64,000 bases of DNA from Seminavis robusta (lineage: Eukaryota; Bacillariophyta; Bacillariophyceae; Naviculales; Naviculaceae). Positions 1-12,544 of this stretch are shown one piece after another. The notes below the pieces were generated by a model. That model did not search any database. It worked only from the letters and a program-made list of their open reading frames with translations, and was not told the origin of the DNA. The DNA lies in contig CAICTM010000195.1 of NCBI GenBank assembly GCA_903772945.1, forward strand, positions 29,836 through 93,835, given 5' to 3'. Position 1 is the stretch's first letter, and each line of letters starts with the position of its first letter. A program made the translations under genes and the position numbers.

Positions 1-762
1 ACGAAAGTGACGACAAGATCTTTTATGATCAACCGCGTTTGGTGTATCATATTGATGATCCTGCCGTAGAGGCATTAACCCAATATTACGCGGAAAACTT
101 CAAGGATGGAGAAGATATCCTAGATATTTGCAGTTCCTGGGTGAGCCATTTTCCCAAAGAATTCAAGGGAGGAAATGTCGTTGGTTTGGGGATGAATGAG
201 TATGAGTGAGTTTTTAGAGCTTTTTTCGTCTGGTCTTGCTTCTGTTTCTATTTCTATTCTCCTGACCAGGCACTGTTCGAACTTTAATAGATTGAGCCAA
301 AACAAACAGCTTTCTTCCTTTGTTGTCGAGGATTTGAACGAAAAACCAGTTTTTCCGTTTGATGACGAATCTTTTGACAAAGTTACCTGCGTTGTGTCAG
401 TCGACTATCTAAACAAACCATTGGAAGTCTTCAAAGAAATTGGGCGAGTCCTCCGACCTGGAGGGGAGTGCATTCTGTCCATGAGCAACCGATGGTAAGG
501 TGGCCTGTTGGTGATGCTTTTGCTCGACTGTTTGGTTGGCTGGCTCACTAATCTCATTTCTACTATGCTCGTACACATATTTAGTTTCCCAACGAAGGCA
601 TTTCAAATTTGGCTTCAGACATCAGACCTGGAACACGTCTTCATTGCTGGATCGTTCTTCCATTACGCCGGGCTATTTGAGCCTCCCAGCAGCAAAGATA
701 TTTCGCCCAATCCAGGTCGAAGCGATCCTCTCTACATCGTCAAAGCGACCAAGAAATCATAG
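1..762 (+). CDS. SAM-dependent methyltransferase, type 11-like (5' partial)
   Basis: The gene starts upstream of the window. Visible exons are 1-205 (reading frame starts at base 3), 291-494 and 585-762, with GT-AG introns 206-290 and 495-584. The joined protein is collinear with a class I methyltransferase family shared by bacteria and algae: an early YDQPRLV/HIDDPAV segment, a glycine-poor SAM motif I (ILDICSSWVSH), acidic loop DESFDKVT, motif LRPGGE, and the SNRCFPTKA signature that is completed only after the second intron is removed. It ends DPLYIVKATKKS. The substrate is not known for this family. The split of the SNRCFPTK motif across the intron supports both the intron call and the family. 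No N-terminus is available, so targeting cannot be judged. Confidence 0.85.
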
Positions 763-876
763 ATTGCTGGTACCAGACTCCATCCCTCAAACGTTTGCTA
801 ATCTACAACAGAAAAGATTGCATGTTTAATGGCTTTCTAGAAAAGTTAAAAATCACAAAGCTGCATTATCTATAGT

Positions 877-3800
877 TTAGTATTCGCCAGCGGGAAACCC
901 AGACTGAGTTGCCATGTGATCAATTTTGACTCCGTTTGCAGTGAACCCCAGCTTCAGCTTGAGCATGAGGTTCTTTGTTCCCAGCATAGAATTCGTCACA
1001 TTAATTGTCTGAGTCACTTGCTTGTTGTTATTTCCACTGGGGGGCACGGTGGTTGATGTTGGTGGTTGCATTTCCAGTGTGACATACTTGGGAACTGCAA
1101 CCTGCAGACTGAGCCCAACTATCGGGGCATTGGTCTGGTTTGTGAATTTTGCCAACAGGGTAGACTTCTGTTTGTTCCATTGATCAGGTTTCACGCACTC
1201 GAATTCTATTGACAAGCCTGAATGATTGGGTCCAGGCACCGTAATTGAGCTCGACTGAGGAGCAGGTGCGGGAGCTGCAGGGGTGGGTTGAGCCCCAAAG
1301 AGGTCACTTGCTGACGAAGGCTGTTGCTGTTGTTGCTGCTGAATAGGGGGCGCACCAAACAAATCCATTGGATTGACTGCTGCTGGTGCTGCTGGTTGAG
1401 GAGCAGGCGCAGGGGTGGCACCAAAAAGGTCGAGAGGATTCACAACGACTGGCGCTGCTGCGGCTTGTTGCTGAGCAGGGGGAGCCGAGAATGGGTCGTA
1501 GCCGCCCGCTGCTGGTGCAGGCGCGGGCTGAGCAGCAAAAATCTCGGACAGAAGATCCATGTCACTCTTTCCAGCATCACCCTGGGCAGCAGGCTTGCTG
1601 TCAAAGAGGCCGCCATTCTGTTGTGGAGCGGCGCTTGCTTCCCCACCACCCAACATATCAAAGTCCAACAAGTCGCCACCACCAGACTTGGTTCCCACTG
1701 CCGCTGGCGTAGAAACCGAATCCCCATCCGCACCGAAGCTTTCGCTTGTGGCCTGCTTTTTCTCCAGAACCTTCAAGTCAACCATGGGCATTCTTGCCAA
1801 AGCCTCCTTCGCAGCTTGAACGACAGCTGCAGTGACGGTGGGAGGAGCTCCATTTTCCACTCCAAAAATATCATCGCTGTTAACCTTCGGTGCCTTGGCA
1901 ATGCCCTTAGTGGCATTGATCAAAGCATCGTACTCACAAGACCGTAACTGCAGTTCGAGTGAGTGCGAAGATTCGTGCTTTTTGATAAGGGTGTGCAGTT
2001 TCTCCAGAGCTGCCGCATCTCCTTTATCCCTGAAGCGGTCGCTCAACTTTGCAAAGCAGGTAAGCGCTCGGTGCTTCACATCGAGCGGACACGAGAGCCT
2101 TGACATGACTTCATGAACGGTGTCCACAACGTTGATCGGCTCTAATGCCATAAAGGTGATAGTGACAGGACTGGACAAGGAGTCCATGCCATCCGGGCCG
2201 ACCTCGTTCGGAGCTGTGTAGGAGTAGGGTTGCAAGAGTAGATCGCCGTATTCGCCGATGCACCAAATACCCACAGCAAGGAGACCACGCTGAGTTCCGT
2301 CGTCGTCTCTAATAGCTTTCAACAGCTTGTGCGTTGCATAGGCATGGATGTCTTCTGCAGCTCGTGAAATGTACACTGCACAAGCACTTTGCACGTCCCG
2401 TGTTGACTCTCTTCCAGCAATGGTTAGCATAGTGATGAGTGTGTCGACCCTCCATCGATCGTTTGGACTGTATCGCTCCACGACGCGGAGCACGCGTGTA
2501 CAAATATCCCCGCGGTGTTCCCGAGGACACAGAACCAAGTAATTGAGAAGCTCGGCTGTGAGCGTCTCGACGTTTTCGTGATTGACAAGGTGATAAATCA
2601 ATTCGAGAGCTCTCATGCGGATACTGATATCGGGATCCTTCAGACAGTCCACCACCGTCTGTCTATGACGTTGCAGAGCCGATGAGGCGCTGTTTCCACC
2701 ATCATCAGCTGGTACCGTGCTTCCGCGCCCGGATTGCTGTTGTTGTACAGTGCATCTCGCCAAAGTGTTCAAGGCAACGTATCGGATGTTGTTGTCACGA
2801 TTGAGAAGGAATCGCCCCAGGATGTTGACGGCAAGCACGCGGAGTCCATCCTCGCTCTCTACACCCATGATAGTCTGGACACATTCATACAGAATGGCAT
2901 TGCCGGCATTTTTCGATGTTTCCGTGTTTGTGGCCACCTGAGCCAGCACATCGTTCATTGCTTCCGAGGCCTTTTCGTTGTTGACTCCCAAAAGGCGAAG
3001 CAATGTCAAAAGCTGGACCTGCAGGAATGGATCCGAAATTCCACCCACATCATGATCAGGAGAAAAGCCACTGCTGAGAAGGTTTCGAAGCATCTTGACT
3101 AAGGTGGGCACCAAGCGGAGGAACGAAGCTCGACACTGGGTAGAAAACGGATCCTCGTCGTCCTCTTCGGCGTTGCGGTAGTCAATCATAAGGACTTGAG
3201 TCATAAGCTGGGCCACCGTAATTAAAACTCCGTGGCTCTTGTCTTTCAGCAACGTGACGATCCGGTCGACAAAATCTTCCACCATATCGGGACACTTGGC
3301 CAGGCACCTGACCATGGCAAGACAGGCTTTTTTCCTCAAATATGGCATTGGAGATTTCAAATGCTTATCCACCTCAGGAGCCAAGTCCCTGGACATATCG
3401 GCAGTTGCTAGATTTCCAATGGCACAGAGGGCCAAGCCAGCTACAAACTTGTTGTCCGCGTTCAAATCATTCTTCAGCGAGTTTGTGGCCAACATGAGCA
3501 CATCGGCTTCTTCTGAGAGTAGTAGCATCATGCCTAGATAACCAATTCTCTTTTCAGGGAAGTGTGGAGAGGCTGTCAGCTTCATACACTCAAGTTGACC
3601 AAAGTGGGTTGGGTAGCCTAAAACCAAAAAATGATAATTTGAGTCTACCGAAGCAAGGATGACTATTATCGTATTCAAATACCCCTCGAATAGGAAAAAA
3701 GACTCTAATCATCCGCCAACGAGAAAGATCCAACAACACCGCCAGCAATGACATGGGCAACAACAAAAATCAAAGATAACGGGTGCTTACCGAGCATATG

Positions 3801-3962
3801 CATAAACAGAAGCTTCGCAACATTGCGGTGTCGATAATGCTCCTGTTCTTCTCGAATGGCTGTCCTGATCATTGCCGACTCCTTGGCAATGACTGCGCGC
3901 TCCTCGGCAGCCGTCTTGCAAGCCCTGACCTTGCGGATAAGGTCTCTTAGTTTCATAGACAT
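877..3962 (-). CDS. AP-1 clathrin adaptor complex, gamma subunit
   Basis: Two exons, complement(877-3617, 3791-3962), with a 173-bp GT-AG intron, giving about 970 aa. The start [20 protein letters not shown] and the split [23 protein letters not shown] region are diagnostic for gamma adaptin of the trans-Golgi/endosome AP-1 complex. The order is an armadillo-type trunk (about residues 1-600), a long low-complexity hinge rich in Gln, Pro and Ala with clathrin-box-like LLDFD and repeated DLFG/MDLL motifs, and a C-terminal gamma-ear ([12 protein letters not shown]... to GEY) that recruits accessory proteins. The hinge makes it longer than the roughly 820-residue animal protein. Polyglutamine codons in the hinge (around 1320-1345) are a potential length-variable tract. 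Confidence 0.93.
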
Positions 3963-4936
3963 CTTGAAATCGTCTCTTGTTGCTGCTCCTTTTATAAACC
4001 AAAGTTAATGGGGCGCCAATGCCAATACAACAACAAACAAGTGCTGGGTATCCCAACAAGGTCGTGAGAGATCCTCGCTGTTGGGCCTGATGCTGTGAGT
4101 GAATGAGCAGTGAATGGAGCCAAGATCCAACGAAGGAGGCCCGCTCCTGCCAGACTGTCTGACCGCCGTCCGTGCCAGATTTCGGTCATTGGCATTGGCA
4201 TCCGTGCAACGTGCAACCAAGCGGCCGATACGGCCATGGCATGGCATGGTTAGTGAGCTGGCTCTGCGGAGCTGCAATGCATGCATTGTAGATGTCTGGC
4301 TATGGTAGCTACAGCTGTAGGTACATGTAGAAGAAGCCTGGGATGATAAGGCGTGAGACAAGCGAAAGGTTCAATTTGAGGCTAAGGCAGAGGCCGCTTT
4401 GCTGTCGAAACGAAAAACTACTATCATGGCATATGATATAGCCACCCCGTGGCCGTAGATTGCTAATCTAGCTAGGAAACCCTTGACGACAAACCTTGAT
4501 AGATCAATGCCAAAGACGCGAGGGACGGTATCTGATGCAGGTTGCGGCAAATTGGACCAGACAGACCGTGACAGCATCTATAGCACGCAATAGATCTTGA
4601 TACGAGACGAAGGGTTTGCTCCATTTGTTTTCTAACTAATAGAGCAATGGTCGCATGAACCAAAGCTGCAAGCCTTCCAGCGACATGTCATTCATTCAAT
4701 GCTACTTGACTAAATGTTTAAATGTCTATGGGAAAGACCGATACTTGTGAATGCTTTCATGGTCAAAAGGTCAATGCTTAGTCCACAAAGAGTGCCGGAT
4801 TGTGGTGCAGTGCATTGGTTGATCTCCGATTGGTTTCTGTTCAGAAGTCAACGAACCAACACACAACCCGTAGAATTGATTCCGGGCGACGCTAGATGCT
4901 GTTGCGAAGCCTCCTTCCTCCTCCGATACAAGCAGT
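3963..4936. other. Intergenic, no gene recognised
   Basis: Upstream of AP-1 gamma and downstream of V-ATPase d. Short open frames on both strands show no family resemblance. It contains scattered CTAGC and GTACATGTAG-type short palindromes also seen in other spacers of this window. Confidence 0.5.
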
Positions 4937-6192
4937 TTATCGTCTCTTCGATCCACGCCAAGGAGAATGGAAACTAAACACAGGGACAAACTTGTTGATT
5001 TCATCCTTTTGCTGTTGGAGGATGCACTCGGAAATCCAGACCAAGTTACGAATTTCTTGCTCCTTGAGCTTTGCGTAGGCGTAAAAAACACCAAAATGAA
5101 ATTGGCTTTCGAATGCCAACTCGAGAGATTGGACATCACGCTCGTAAAAGACATCGTCAATGCTCTTGTCTCCTCCCGAAGCGTGCATGCTCCAGATTGC
5201 AGCATACTGAGGAAAGAGATCCAATACACGTCCTAGCTCTTCTTCGTTGGAAACTTCGGTCAATTCCGTCGTACCAGCTGGGTAAAGGTGCCCCACAGCA
5301 GGGTACAATCGCTTGCGATCCGAGGAGCGCATGGCCGGTTCGTTCAGGGGAGTGCCAAACGAGTTGAGCGTAATGTTGATCGCGTTGGTGTCGGCACGGA
5401 CGCGAAGCAATTCACCCATGATATCGGCAGTCTCGCCTCCGATTTTCTGGACAAAGTGGTAGAAATCTTCGATCCAGTACTTGATCAAAGAAGACTTGAT
5501 AATTTCAATCTCCACTTCCTCCAAAACATGACGAGCATCAGTGCCCTGGTGCTCCGAACTTTCCTGCAAGAACATGGCAAAGTAAGGACCAACAGGAGTA
5601 TCAACAAGCACCGTTTGGTACAAGTCGGCGTATCCCCTGGCGGAGTTTTCGAATGTTGGAATGCTACGCATGGTACTCTCCTTGAACATTCCAAGAGGAT
5701 GGCACTGCTCGATGAGCTCATTGATATCCCTTCCGCTGAGAGCCCCCTTCAACAACAGCATGACATTCTCGATCATGTATTCATAGGTGATGAAATCGAG
5801 AAAGGTGGCTAGTGGCTCCACTGATTGTGTTCGCAAGTACTTGAACTCCGTCACCAACTGCGGCACAAGAGAACAAAAGGATCAGCCCATAAACACTCAC
5901 GAATCAATCATTTTTAGTTGATCCTTGTCATTTCTGTACACACCTTTTCAATTGCGGCTTTCTGCAGAACAGCGGGTGTAATAGCGTTGAAGTCAGCAAT
6001 AGCATCGCCATAGTCCGTCTCGGTCAAGTTCAGGCGCACATCATCCAGAGTCTCGCATTGCGTCAAATGATGATAATCCTGATCGCCAAGGAAAGACGAT
6101 CGCATACCACGAACCAGAGCCTCCGGAAATCCATGGAGGATGTTGAATGTGGCGATATTGCCAGCGGCGGCTTGGGGAGCTGGAGTGGACAT
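4937..6192 (-). CDS. V-type H+-ATPase subunit d (V0 sector)
   Basis: Exons complement(4937-5857, 5944-6192) with an 86-bp intron (donor GTGTGT, acceptor GCAG) give 389 aa. The sequence matches eukaryotic subunit d (yeast Vma6, animal ATP6V0D), which couples the rotor c-ring to the central stalk: FNILHGFPEALVRG near the N-terminus, LTETDYGD, FLDFITYEYMIENVMLLLKG, and QFHFGVFYAYAKLKEQE with NLVWISECI near the end. Family members normally end within a few residues of a VPVF/IPIF-type sequence; here translation runs on for 12 residues ending SKRR. The start ATG at 6190-6192 gives a short Pro/Ala-rich leader before the conserved GN-A-FN segment. It presumably acts on vacuolar or endosomal membranes. 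Confidence 0.93.
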
Positions 6193-6527
6193 GGTCTACT
6201 ACTCAACAACAGGACAAACAATAGCACAACAGCAAAGAGATGTCGGGTGGATTGTTGTCGAGGCAGTCTCAGTGGACGATGGAAACAAGGAAGGGATCCT
6301 CGGGGGAGCGTTGGCTTTATTCGTCTTCAGACATGAAGAAGTCATATGATTTCGCGAAGGAGAGGCAAGCTCGCAGAAAGCTGTCATGCGCGTATGCTGA
6401 TAGAGTTAAGGCTTTAATACGGAAGGTTTATGCGGCGGCGCTGTTCCATGGACATACCAGCACATCATGTAAAAACACAACCAAAACTAAAACCATAGAG
6501 AACCCCCATTTGCTGTTCACTGTGTAG
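6193..6527. other. Intergenic, upstream of V-ATPase d
   Basis: No convincing coding frame. It probably holds the V-ATPase d promoter on the minus strand. No clear motif seen. Confidence 0.4.
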
Positions 6528-7175
6528 GTGTACATAGAACTACATGGGCGGCCTAGTTCTCAACCCCAAAATGAATTGGATGACAAACTTGGTGATCTCG
6601 CTGCCAAGGTATTCATCCCTACTGCAGTCTGCCAGGAACCCTGTATCCATCTTTGTCATTCTGCAGCTCAGATGCCTCCCAGCAACTCTCCTCCTGTTCT
6701 CACGGCATCGGATGAACCAGGCAATCTCGTTATCTGTGGCCTCTGGCAACGTGGAACTGGCAGCATTATTGATGTTCGAATCATGTTCGCATCATCAATC
6801 TCAATGATGTTTCTCATAGTTGCAAGGATCTTCACAAGGTCCTTCGCTCGCAATGGCAAACGTTGAAAGTATCTCCAGTCCTGTCTCTCCCAACACCGCC
6901 ACTTTACCCAACCCCATTTGTTGTCTCTGATGATGGCCTCCTTGGTACCAAATCTCAGACACTCGTCAAACGTATTGCCGCTTTGCTCGCTGCAAAGTGG
7001 TCCCTTACTCCACCGTGTGTGGCTGCGTTAATGCTCCACCCAGCCCAGCTATTGTTCCGGCCGCCACCTCTGCATGTGCGGCTCCTGTGTCCTTGCTGGC
7101 ACCATGAGCTACTACCGCTTCATCTGGGATGCAGATGGCGCAATTGCCCTCTTGTGCTAATCTTGCCCTCCCTTG
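6528..7175 (+). pseudogene. Decayed tail of a diatom retroelement RT-type ORF
   Basis: Plus-strand frames, read with frameshifts and one stop near 6865, line up with what I recall as the C-terminal part of reverse-transcriptase ORFs common in diatom genomes: GNLVICGLWQRGT then IIDVR; after the stop KYLQSCLSQHRHFT; then PFVVSDDGLLG, LVKRIAALLAAKW; then, one frame over, PYSTVCGCVN and MSYYRFIWDADGA. The order of blocks is conserved while the frame is broken at least three times, so it is non-functional. It abuts the left end of the Copia element (7240), so one element may have inserted beside or into the other. The family assignment is from memory of the pattern and not from a search. Confidence 0.5.
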
Positions 7176-7239
7176 CCCCTTCCCAACTTCCCCTTATGAT
7201 TCCTGTTAGTTGCTCTAAGCTCTCTAGTTTACTTGCTAT

Positions 7240-7341
7240 TGAGATACTACTGAAAAAGTGGGTGGGGTACCAGCTTTTACTACTGGCATCAAATTCTAGT
7301 ACAGAGGTACAGGTTGAATCCCTAATCGCGAATCCCCAACA
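7240..7341 (-). repeat. LTR, 3' copy (left end)
   Basis: Direct repeat of 13310-13408. A core (7238-7331) is identical, base for base by eye, to 13308-13401. In element orientation it starts TGTTGGGG and ends TATCTCA, a normal Copia TG...CA LTR, though unusually short at about 100 bp. It lies just past the decayed RNase H end and a short purine-rich AGGAG tract. Confidence 0.75.
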
Positions 7342-7389
7342 CACTCCTGTGGTCGTCGAGCTTGTCCTAGTCGTCGACCATGCTTACTT

Positions 7390-9261
7390 ACTTACTGCGC
7401 TTAGCGCTCCTTCTTTGAACGGACCTTCTTGTATCCGACCGTGACCCTCCTTTGAGTGCCCTGGCTCTGAGTGTTCCACAACACCCATCAACTTGTCCAC
7501 GTTCTGTTTGAACAGTCGACCTTGGTCGGCTTCGTCCAGAAGTCCGCAACCATATCATCAGTTGGACACCAGTCCACACTGATCTCCTTCTTTGCGACTC
7601 TGTCGCTCACAAAGAGTACCTAATGTTGATGTTCTTCGTTCGTTTACTACTAGAAGCTTTGCCGTTCTTCTCTAGAAGAATGGCACTCTTGTTGTCCTGA
7701 TAGACTATAGTTTCTTTAACTACATAGCCTTGCTCCCGAAGGAACTGCCTCGTCCAAAGGATCGATGGCATCAGGTCATCAACTGCTACGAGTTCACTCT
7801 CAGTTGAGCTTCTCGTGTTCAACTTCTGTTTCGTCGAAGTCGATAATGGGTAACCGGTGCCCATGGTCAAACCACCTCCGTGTGACCCCTCATGTTTGGA
7901 TGGACTCCGAAGGAACCATCAACATACCATTTCAATATGCCCTTCCGTCGGCTTTGAGAACTAAAGGTAGTTTTCTAGTACGTCTAATGTACTGCATGAG
8001 GTGGACTAGTTTATCCCAATCGTGCCTACTGGTTCCTTGACTCTAGTCGTAAGGAACGATATCGCCGTACCTGTGTCTGGTCGGGTCTCTCTTCGTAGCG
8101 AATAACACCTTTAGCCACCAGGCTGTGAAAGTGTCTGCCTTGCTCTTGGGAGCTTCTTGCAGTATTCGTCTACTGTGAATATTCTTTCGGGGCTGCACTA
8201 TTCTAGTTTTCGTGCCCCTTCCTCTGGCGATAGCCTTCTCGAGGTTTCCAGGATTTCATCAACGTACTTGTACATTGATACGTTGCATTGACCCTTCGTC
8301 GTGAAGTCTATGGTCATGCCAGATACGTTTGGACCTTTCCTCGGCTCACCGTCATCTCTCCAGTGCCGTCCTCGAATATGCTTTCGTATTCATCACGAAG
8401 CACTTGGATCAGCTGGTCGTTAACCTTCGAGTCCTTGTGGCTAAGCTTACAGTCGTCTACATGCCAGCAGACTGTTTGTTGCTTGCCGTGCACCATTCTG
8501 TTGGCTACACAGGGGTCGTAAGGATTAATCTTAAATCCGTTCCGGACCATCGTCTTCGGAACTTACGGTAGTATAAGTAGGCTAGCTACCATAGTGCCGT
8601 AGATGGCATTCAGCATTGCAGTAGCAACTGCTTGTTGCCTTTCTTATCCGTTGTTACGAACGTGTTTGTAGACATCTGGGGCTATTTCACACAGCATGTC
8701 TACTAGTACTCCTCTTACTCTAATTATTACTGTCTTTTTCATCCTCGACTCTTGTCTGGATGAAGGCGTTCGGGATGTCAATTACTGCCACATCCTTTCC
8801 TCTTCAGCGTCGATTATGCAGGATAGTAGCACTGCTTCTGTCGACACTGTTGGCGAGTTTGCGTCTTCCTTGGAGATGAAGTCACGCTGTTTGTTGCCTC
8901 CTGCAACCGCTCGGCCTTTGATCTTCCCGTTCCTTTTCAACTTTAGGAACAGGTGTGACTCTAGGATACTCTTGCGTTCCATTCGCTGAGTTCTTCCATT
9001 TTCTTCGGACGGAAGGTATCCCTGAGATGTAACTGTTTCATCTCGGCAAAGGCTGCATCGTGCGCTTTGTCCTTCCACTCACTTGAGTCCAGCCTTCAAT
9101 GACAACTGTGTCATGATGGCTGCTACCACATCAGTTCTTTCTTCTACCTGTGTGTAGAACATGTGTGCATCTGGGTGCAAGACACGTTCAGTTGTTGGAC
9201 GTTGTCGTCTCATACTTTTTCCATCAAAGCTGGAATATCGATTCCTTGCTTGTGTCCTCAC
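7390..9261 (-). pseudogene. Copia pol relic: reverse transcriptase and RNase H
   Basis: Read from high to low coordinates. A linker HMFYTQ...IMTQLSLKAGLK lies at 9079-9261. RT N-terminal part at 8782-9078 has IKGRAVAGGNKQRDFISKED and TEAVLLSCIIDAEE. The catalytic region at 8314-8550 has NPYDPCVANRM then CWHVDDCKLSHKD, where HVDD replaces the usual YVDD. RNase H at 7607-7870 has STESELVAVDDLMP and QDNKSAILLEKNG, followed in another frame by DFWTKP. Several in-frame stops and frame changes separate these blocks, so the enzyme is dead. Confidence 0.85.
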
Positions 9262-11160
9262 TTATAGACCGCGCATCCTGGCGTCTGTGGTCGCTTGGGT
9301 TGTACCACTCCTGGGATCTGTACAGGGGCTGTTGGTCCGTAGTAGGTTTCGGTCCTACGTTTCGACGATAGGTAACTCGTTTCGATTTTGTGTTCAACTG
9401 ATTTCAGTTCGTTCTTCGCTGTCGTCGTCGTTGACGTGTCCTGGGGATCGTCGGGATCATCTGCCATTTCGTCAATGGTTTCAGCATCCGCGTCCAGGTC
9501 CTCATCGGTTTGGATCATTGGTAGTGGGGGTGCGTCATTGTCTTTCTTCCCCGTCCACTCCTGTGATCTCGACATCACCAATGGGTCTATTTTTTCGATC
9601 AGTAAAAACGAGTAGTTTAGGCTGATCTTTTCCTAATAGATTGACTCTAGCTATCACTGTGTCGGGCATTGGGATCTTGTCCCATGATGCCGAGTAATTT
9701 TCTTGCCGGAGCGGAGGCTCATAAATTTGTAGCCCCTTGCTTATTTCCGCTCGTTCCCATACAGATGCCGCCTTTGTGCGTCCTACCATGCTGTTACGGG
9801 GCGAGTCTTCTTCGTGCACCTGGCAGTAGTCTCCGAACTGCAGGCTCAGGTCTTTTTATAGTCCAGGGACTCTCCCATCATTATCATACGGGGGCTCATT
9901 GTCTCGCTGACCCCCCTTACTTGGAAAGTACGTCAACTGTTTGACGACTTGTAACACCTTAGACGGTTAATATTTGCATGCGTGAAACGGTAGGCTATGC
10001 CGGACAGCTCGTGTTCCTTTCCTTGACTACCCGGATTCTACGTTCGATCTCGGGTACGTGCTCGTTAGCACTGGCAACGTTCACTACCGGTCCACCGGCA
10101 TTGCCATGATTGTGTTGGACAGAGGCTCAAACTCATTGTCCACATGAATGGTCGTGATTCTAAAACCACGAGCCTTGTAGAATCGATAGACCTCCTGGAC
10201 TGCGTCTAGGATGGTCTCTAGCTTCCTGTTGGGCAGGTGTCTAGATGTTGTAAAATCGATTTTACGGCTTAGCGTTAACAGGAACGGAATTCCTGCCACA
10301 AAGAAAATGTCCATCGTTAGGAACACATCCTTGTGTAATTGCAAAAGTCTCTCGGACTTTCATTGCATTGCCTGCCACTGCGTTCGGTTTCGTACGAGTG
10401 GTCTTCTTTTCAACGCATCAATATCCTTGCCCCATATGGCTTGTGCCTGTCGATGTCTTCAACGGTCACTGGGCAATTTGCGATTTGATTGCTCATAATC
10501 GCCCATCGAAAATCTTTAATCGATGATAGACGAGTTGCTTATATAGCAGCTTCGCCCTTGATGCGGCTTTAACTTGTCGTTGTCTGAAGCCTTCTTCTTT
10601 TTCGGCGACAGTATTCACAAGTGCCTTCCCTTTTTTCCTAGGGTCATGAACGTGTAATCCTTCACTGTTCATTTCGTATACTACGTCCGGTAGGCTGGTC
10701 AATGACTGTGTAGTTCCTTTCGGACAGTCATATACGATGTTGCAATTCTTGCAGACATTCTTAACAGTAAGATTTCGTGATTCTCTTTCATCGACCATAC
10801 TCTCTGTTTGTGGCCAGCTAACTTGGCTGTGTCTGGACCTTCAGCTTGCCTCGGTACTCTTCACTGTAATTGGACGATCGGTTTCCTGATGTCGGTAACC
10901 ATGTCTTTATTACAGAATAATCCAACGTGGACTGGTTGTCCAGTAGTGGATCTCTCTCATATCTATGTCGTCCAATCCTTTTGTGTGGGCGACTATGCCT
11001 TGCTTAGTCGGTTCTTCGTTTCCGTCTTCGTTCCGTCCGCGAATAGCGGTACGTCGAACGTAACGAAACTTTTTCGACTTTCTCTTCATCTGACTGCGTG
11101 ATGTCAGAGTCGGCATATCCTGTTCTTCCTCCAGGGTTTTCAATGCTGTCGTCATTTTAT
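9258..11160 (-). pseudogene. Copia pol relic: protease, gag-pre-integrase and integrase
   Basis: The protease site LLDNQST lies at about 10926-10946, the DNQST form that I recall as typical of diatom Copia proteases. Gag-pre-integrase at 10493-10798 has GLHVHDPRKKGKALVN then RQVKAASRAKLLYKQL. Integrase at 10084-10344 has the first Asp in FLTMDIFFVAG and the second in HVDNEFEPL; the third acidic residue is probably in EIERRIRVVKER near 10030-10060, in another frame. An integrase C-terminal segment at 9535-9819 has LLVFTDRKNRPIGDVEITG. Frame changes and stops lie between all of them. Confidence 0.82.
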
Positions 11161-11239
11161 CTTGCAGTTTGCTGATAGTAGCTAGGGTTCTCCTTTGATG
11201 CTACTAGAGCTTTTCTTGCTCGACGTGCTTGACTTGCTA

Positions 11240-12535
11240 CGCTTGCTCGACTTGCTTAGACTTGTCTCGTCTTTGTCTTTCTTTTCTTTATTTTGTCAGG
11301 ACCAGTGCGAGGCTGGATGTCCTTTATCGTGGCAGGAAAAGCATTCTTTCTCTTTCCAGTATCGCTTTTCCTCTGCGCACCACACCCCGTCCTCTCCCGC
11401 CTTGTGCTGTCTGAGCAAAGGAGCTTCCGTGGGAAGTGGACTGTCGTGGTGTTTACTCTTGGGTGTTTGTCAGTGTAATACCTCATGTAACGTGGGGGAG
11501 AGTTATCAGTGCCTTTGGCAAAGTCGTCCTCAGGTTCTGTTTTAGCTTGTATTTTTCGGCTGAACTATTTGTTAAGAAGATGTAACTATAGTACGTTCTT
11601 CAGCGTATTCCGAGACTTTCTTCTGGTCATCGGCTCCTAGGTCATCGTATGCTGTGTTTGGGTTGAGTAGTTTGCCGTATGAGCAGGGCTGCATCGTGTA
11701 TCTTGGAATACCCACGGATTTTGCAATGTCCTTTTTCGTGGTAAATTGCTGTGGTATTCGGAAGCGGTAGGCTCCTTGTGGATTAGTTGTTGTTTTCCAG
11801 TTGGAATAATGTGTGGTACAAATTATCATCGGTCTGGCGCATGATCGTCTTATGGATCATTTTTCGTAGCTCCAGTGGTCGCATCTTAACAGGACGTCTT
11901 CGTAGTCCGTGTTCTGCTTCATCTTGTCCTTTATAGTGGGTGCACTGCCCTAGGAACAAGTTGAAAGCTTTGCCCTATTTTCTTGTAGTTTTCCAACCTC
12001 GTAAGGTGGGTCTTCATCAGCCCTGCATACTCTGCTCTCTCGAGTCCGCCGAGTTCCTCGTCCGTGGATCTTCTATGGCTGCAGTGAGGTTGGCTATTTC
12101 ATTTCGAGTTTTGCTTTCTCTATCGTTAGTGTGCGTAAGCTACCTGAGATGTTCATGACCTCTGCTCTATTGTTTCCAGTAGCTCTAGGCTTTCTCGGTC
12201 GCCGTTAGGAGACGAAGGTTGTTCTGTTCACGTCTTCCGCTGCGGCGTCAAGCCGTTCCGGGTCTCCTCTGAGTACACCGGTGCTACCAACCTGTCTGTT
12301 TCAGGTTGCGTAGCTCATTGCTATGTCGTCACCCATCGTTTGGCCAACGTGGATGACGATCTTCTCCCATGTGCGTATCATCTGGTCTGCCGTTCCAGAT
12401 CCAGTTGTACCGAAGTAAACACATGTTGGTCGAGGGTTTGCATGAACCTTTCTGCTGGTCGACGATGGGCTGGTTCTCCATGTCCTCGTGCTTTCCGCCT
12501 CCTCGGCCACCTCGTCCTTTACCTCTACCGCTCAT
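11240..12535 (-). pseudogene. Copia gag relic with damaged zinc knuckle
   Basis: The probable gag start at 12533-12535 opens with a Gly/Arg-rich MSGRGKGRGGRGGG segment. Frames then break repeatedly. Near the far end, 11302-11343 encodes CFSCHDKGHPASHW, which fits a CX2CX4HX4C zinc knuckle except that Trp (TGG) sits at the last Cys position, so the fourth zinc ligand is lost. This order (basic N-terminus, zinc knuckle, then protease) is normal for Copia gag. Confidence 0.65.
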
Positions 12536-12544
12536 TGTCTATGC

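Noticed and set aside
1324-1947. 207-codon plus-strand ORF opposite AP-1 gamma
   Set aside because: It is antisense to the Gln/Ala/Pro-rich hinge. Its Arg/Cys/Trp-rich composition is a by-product of that codon bias.
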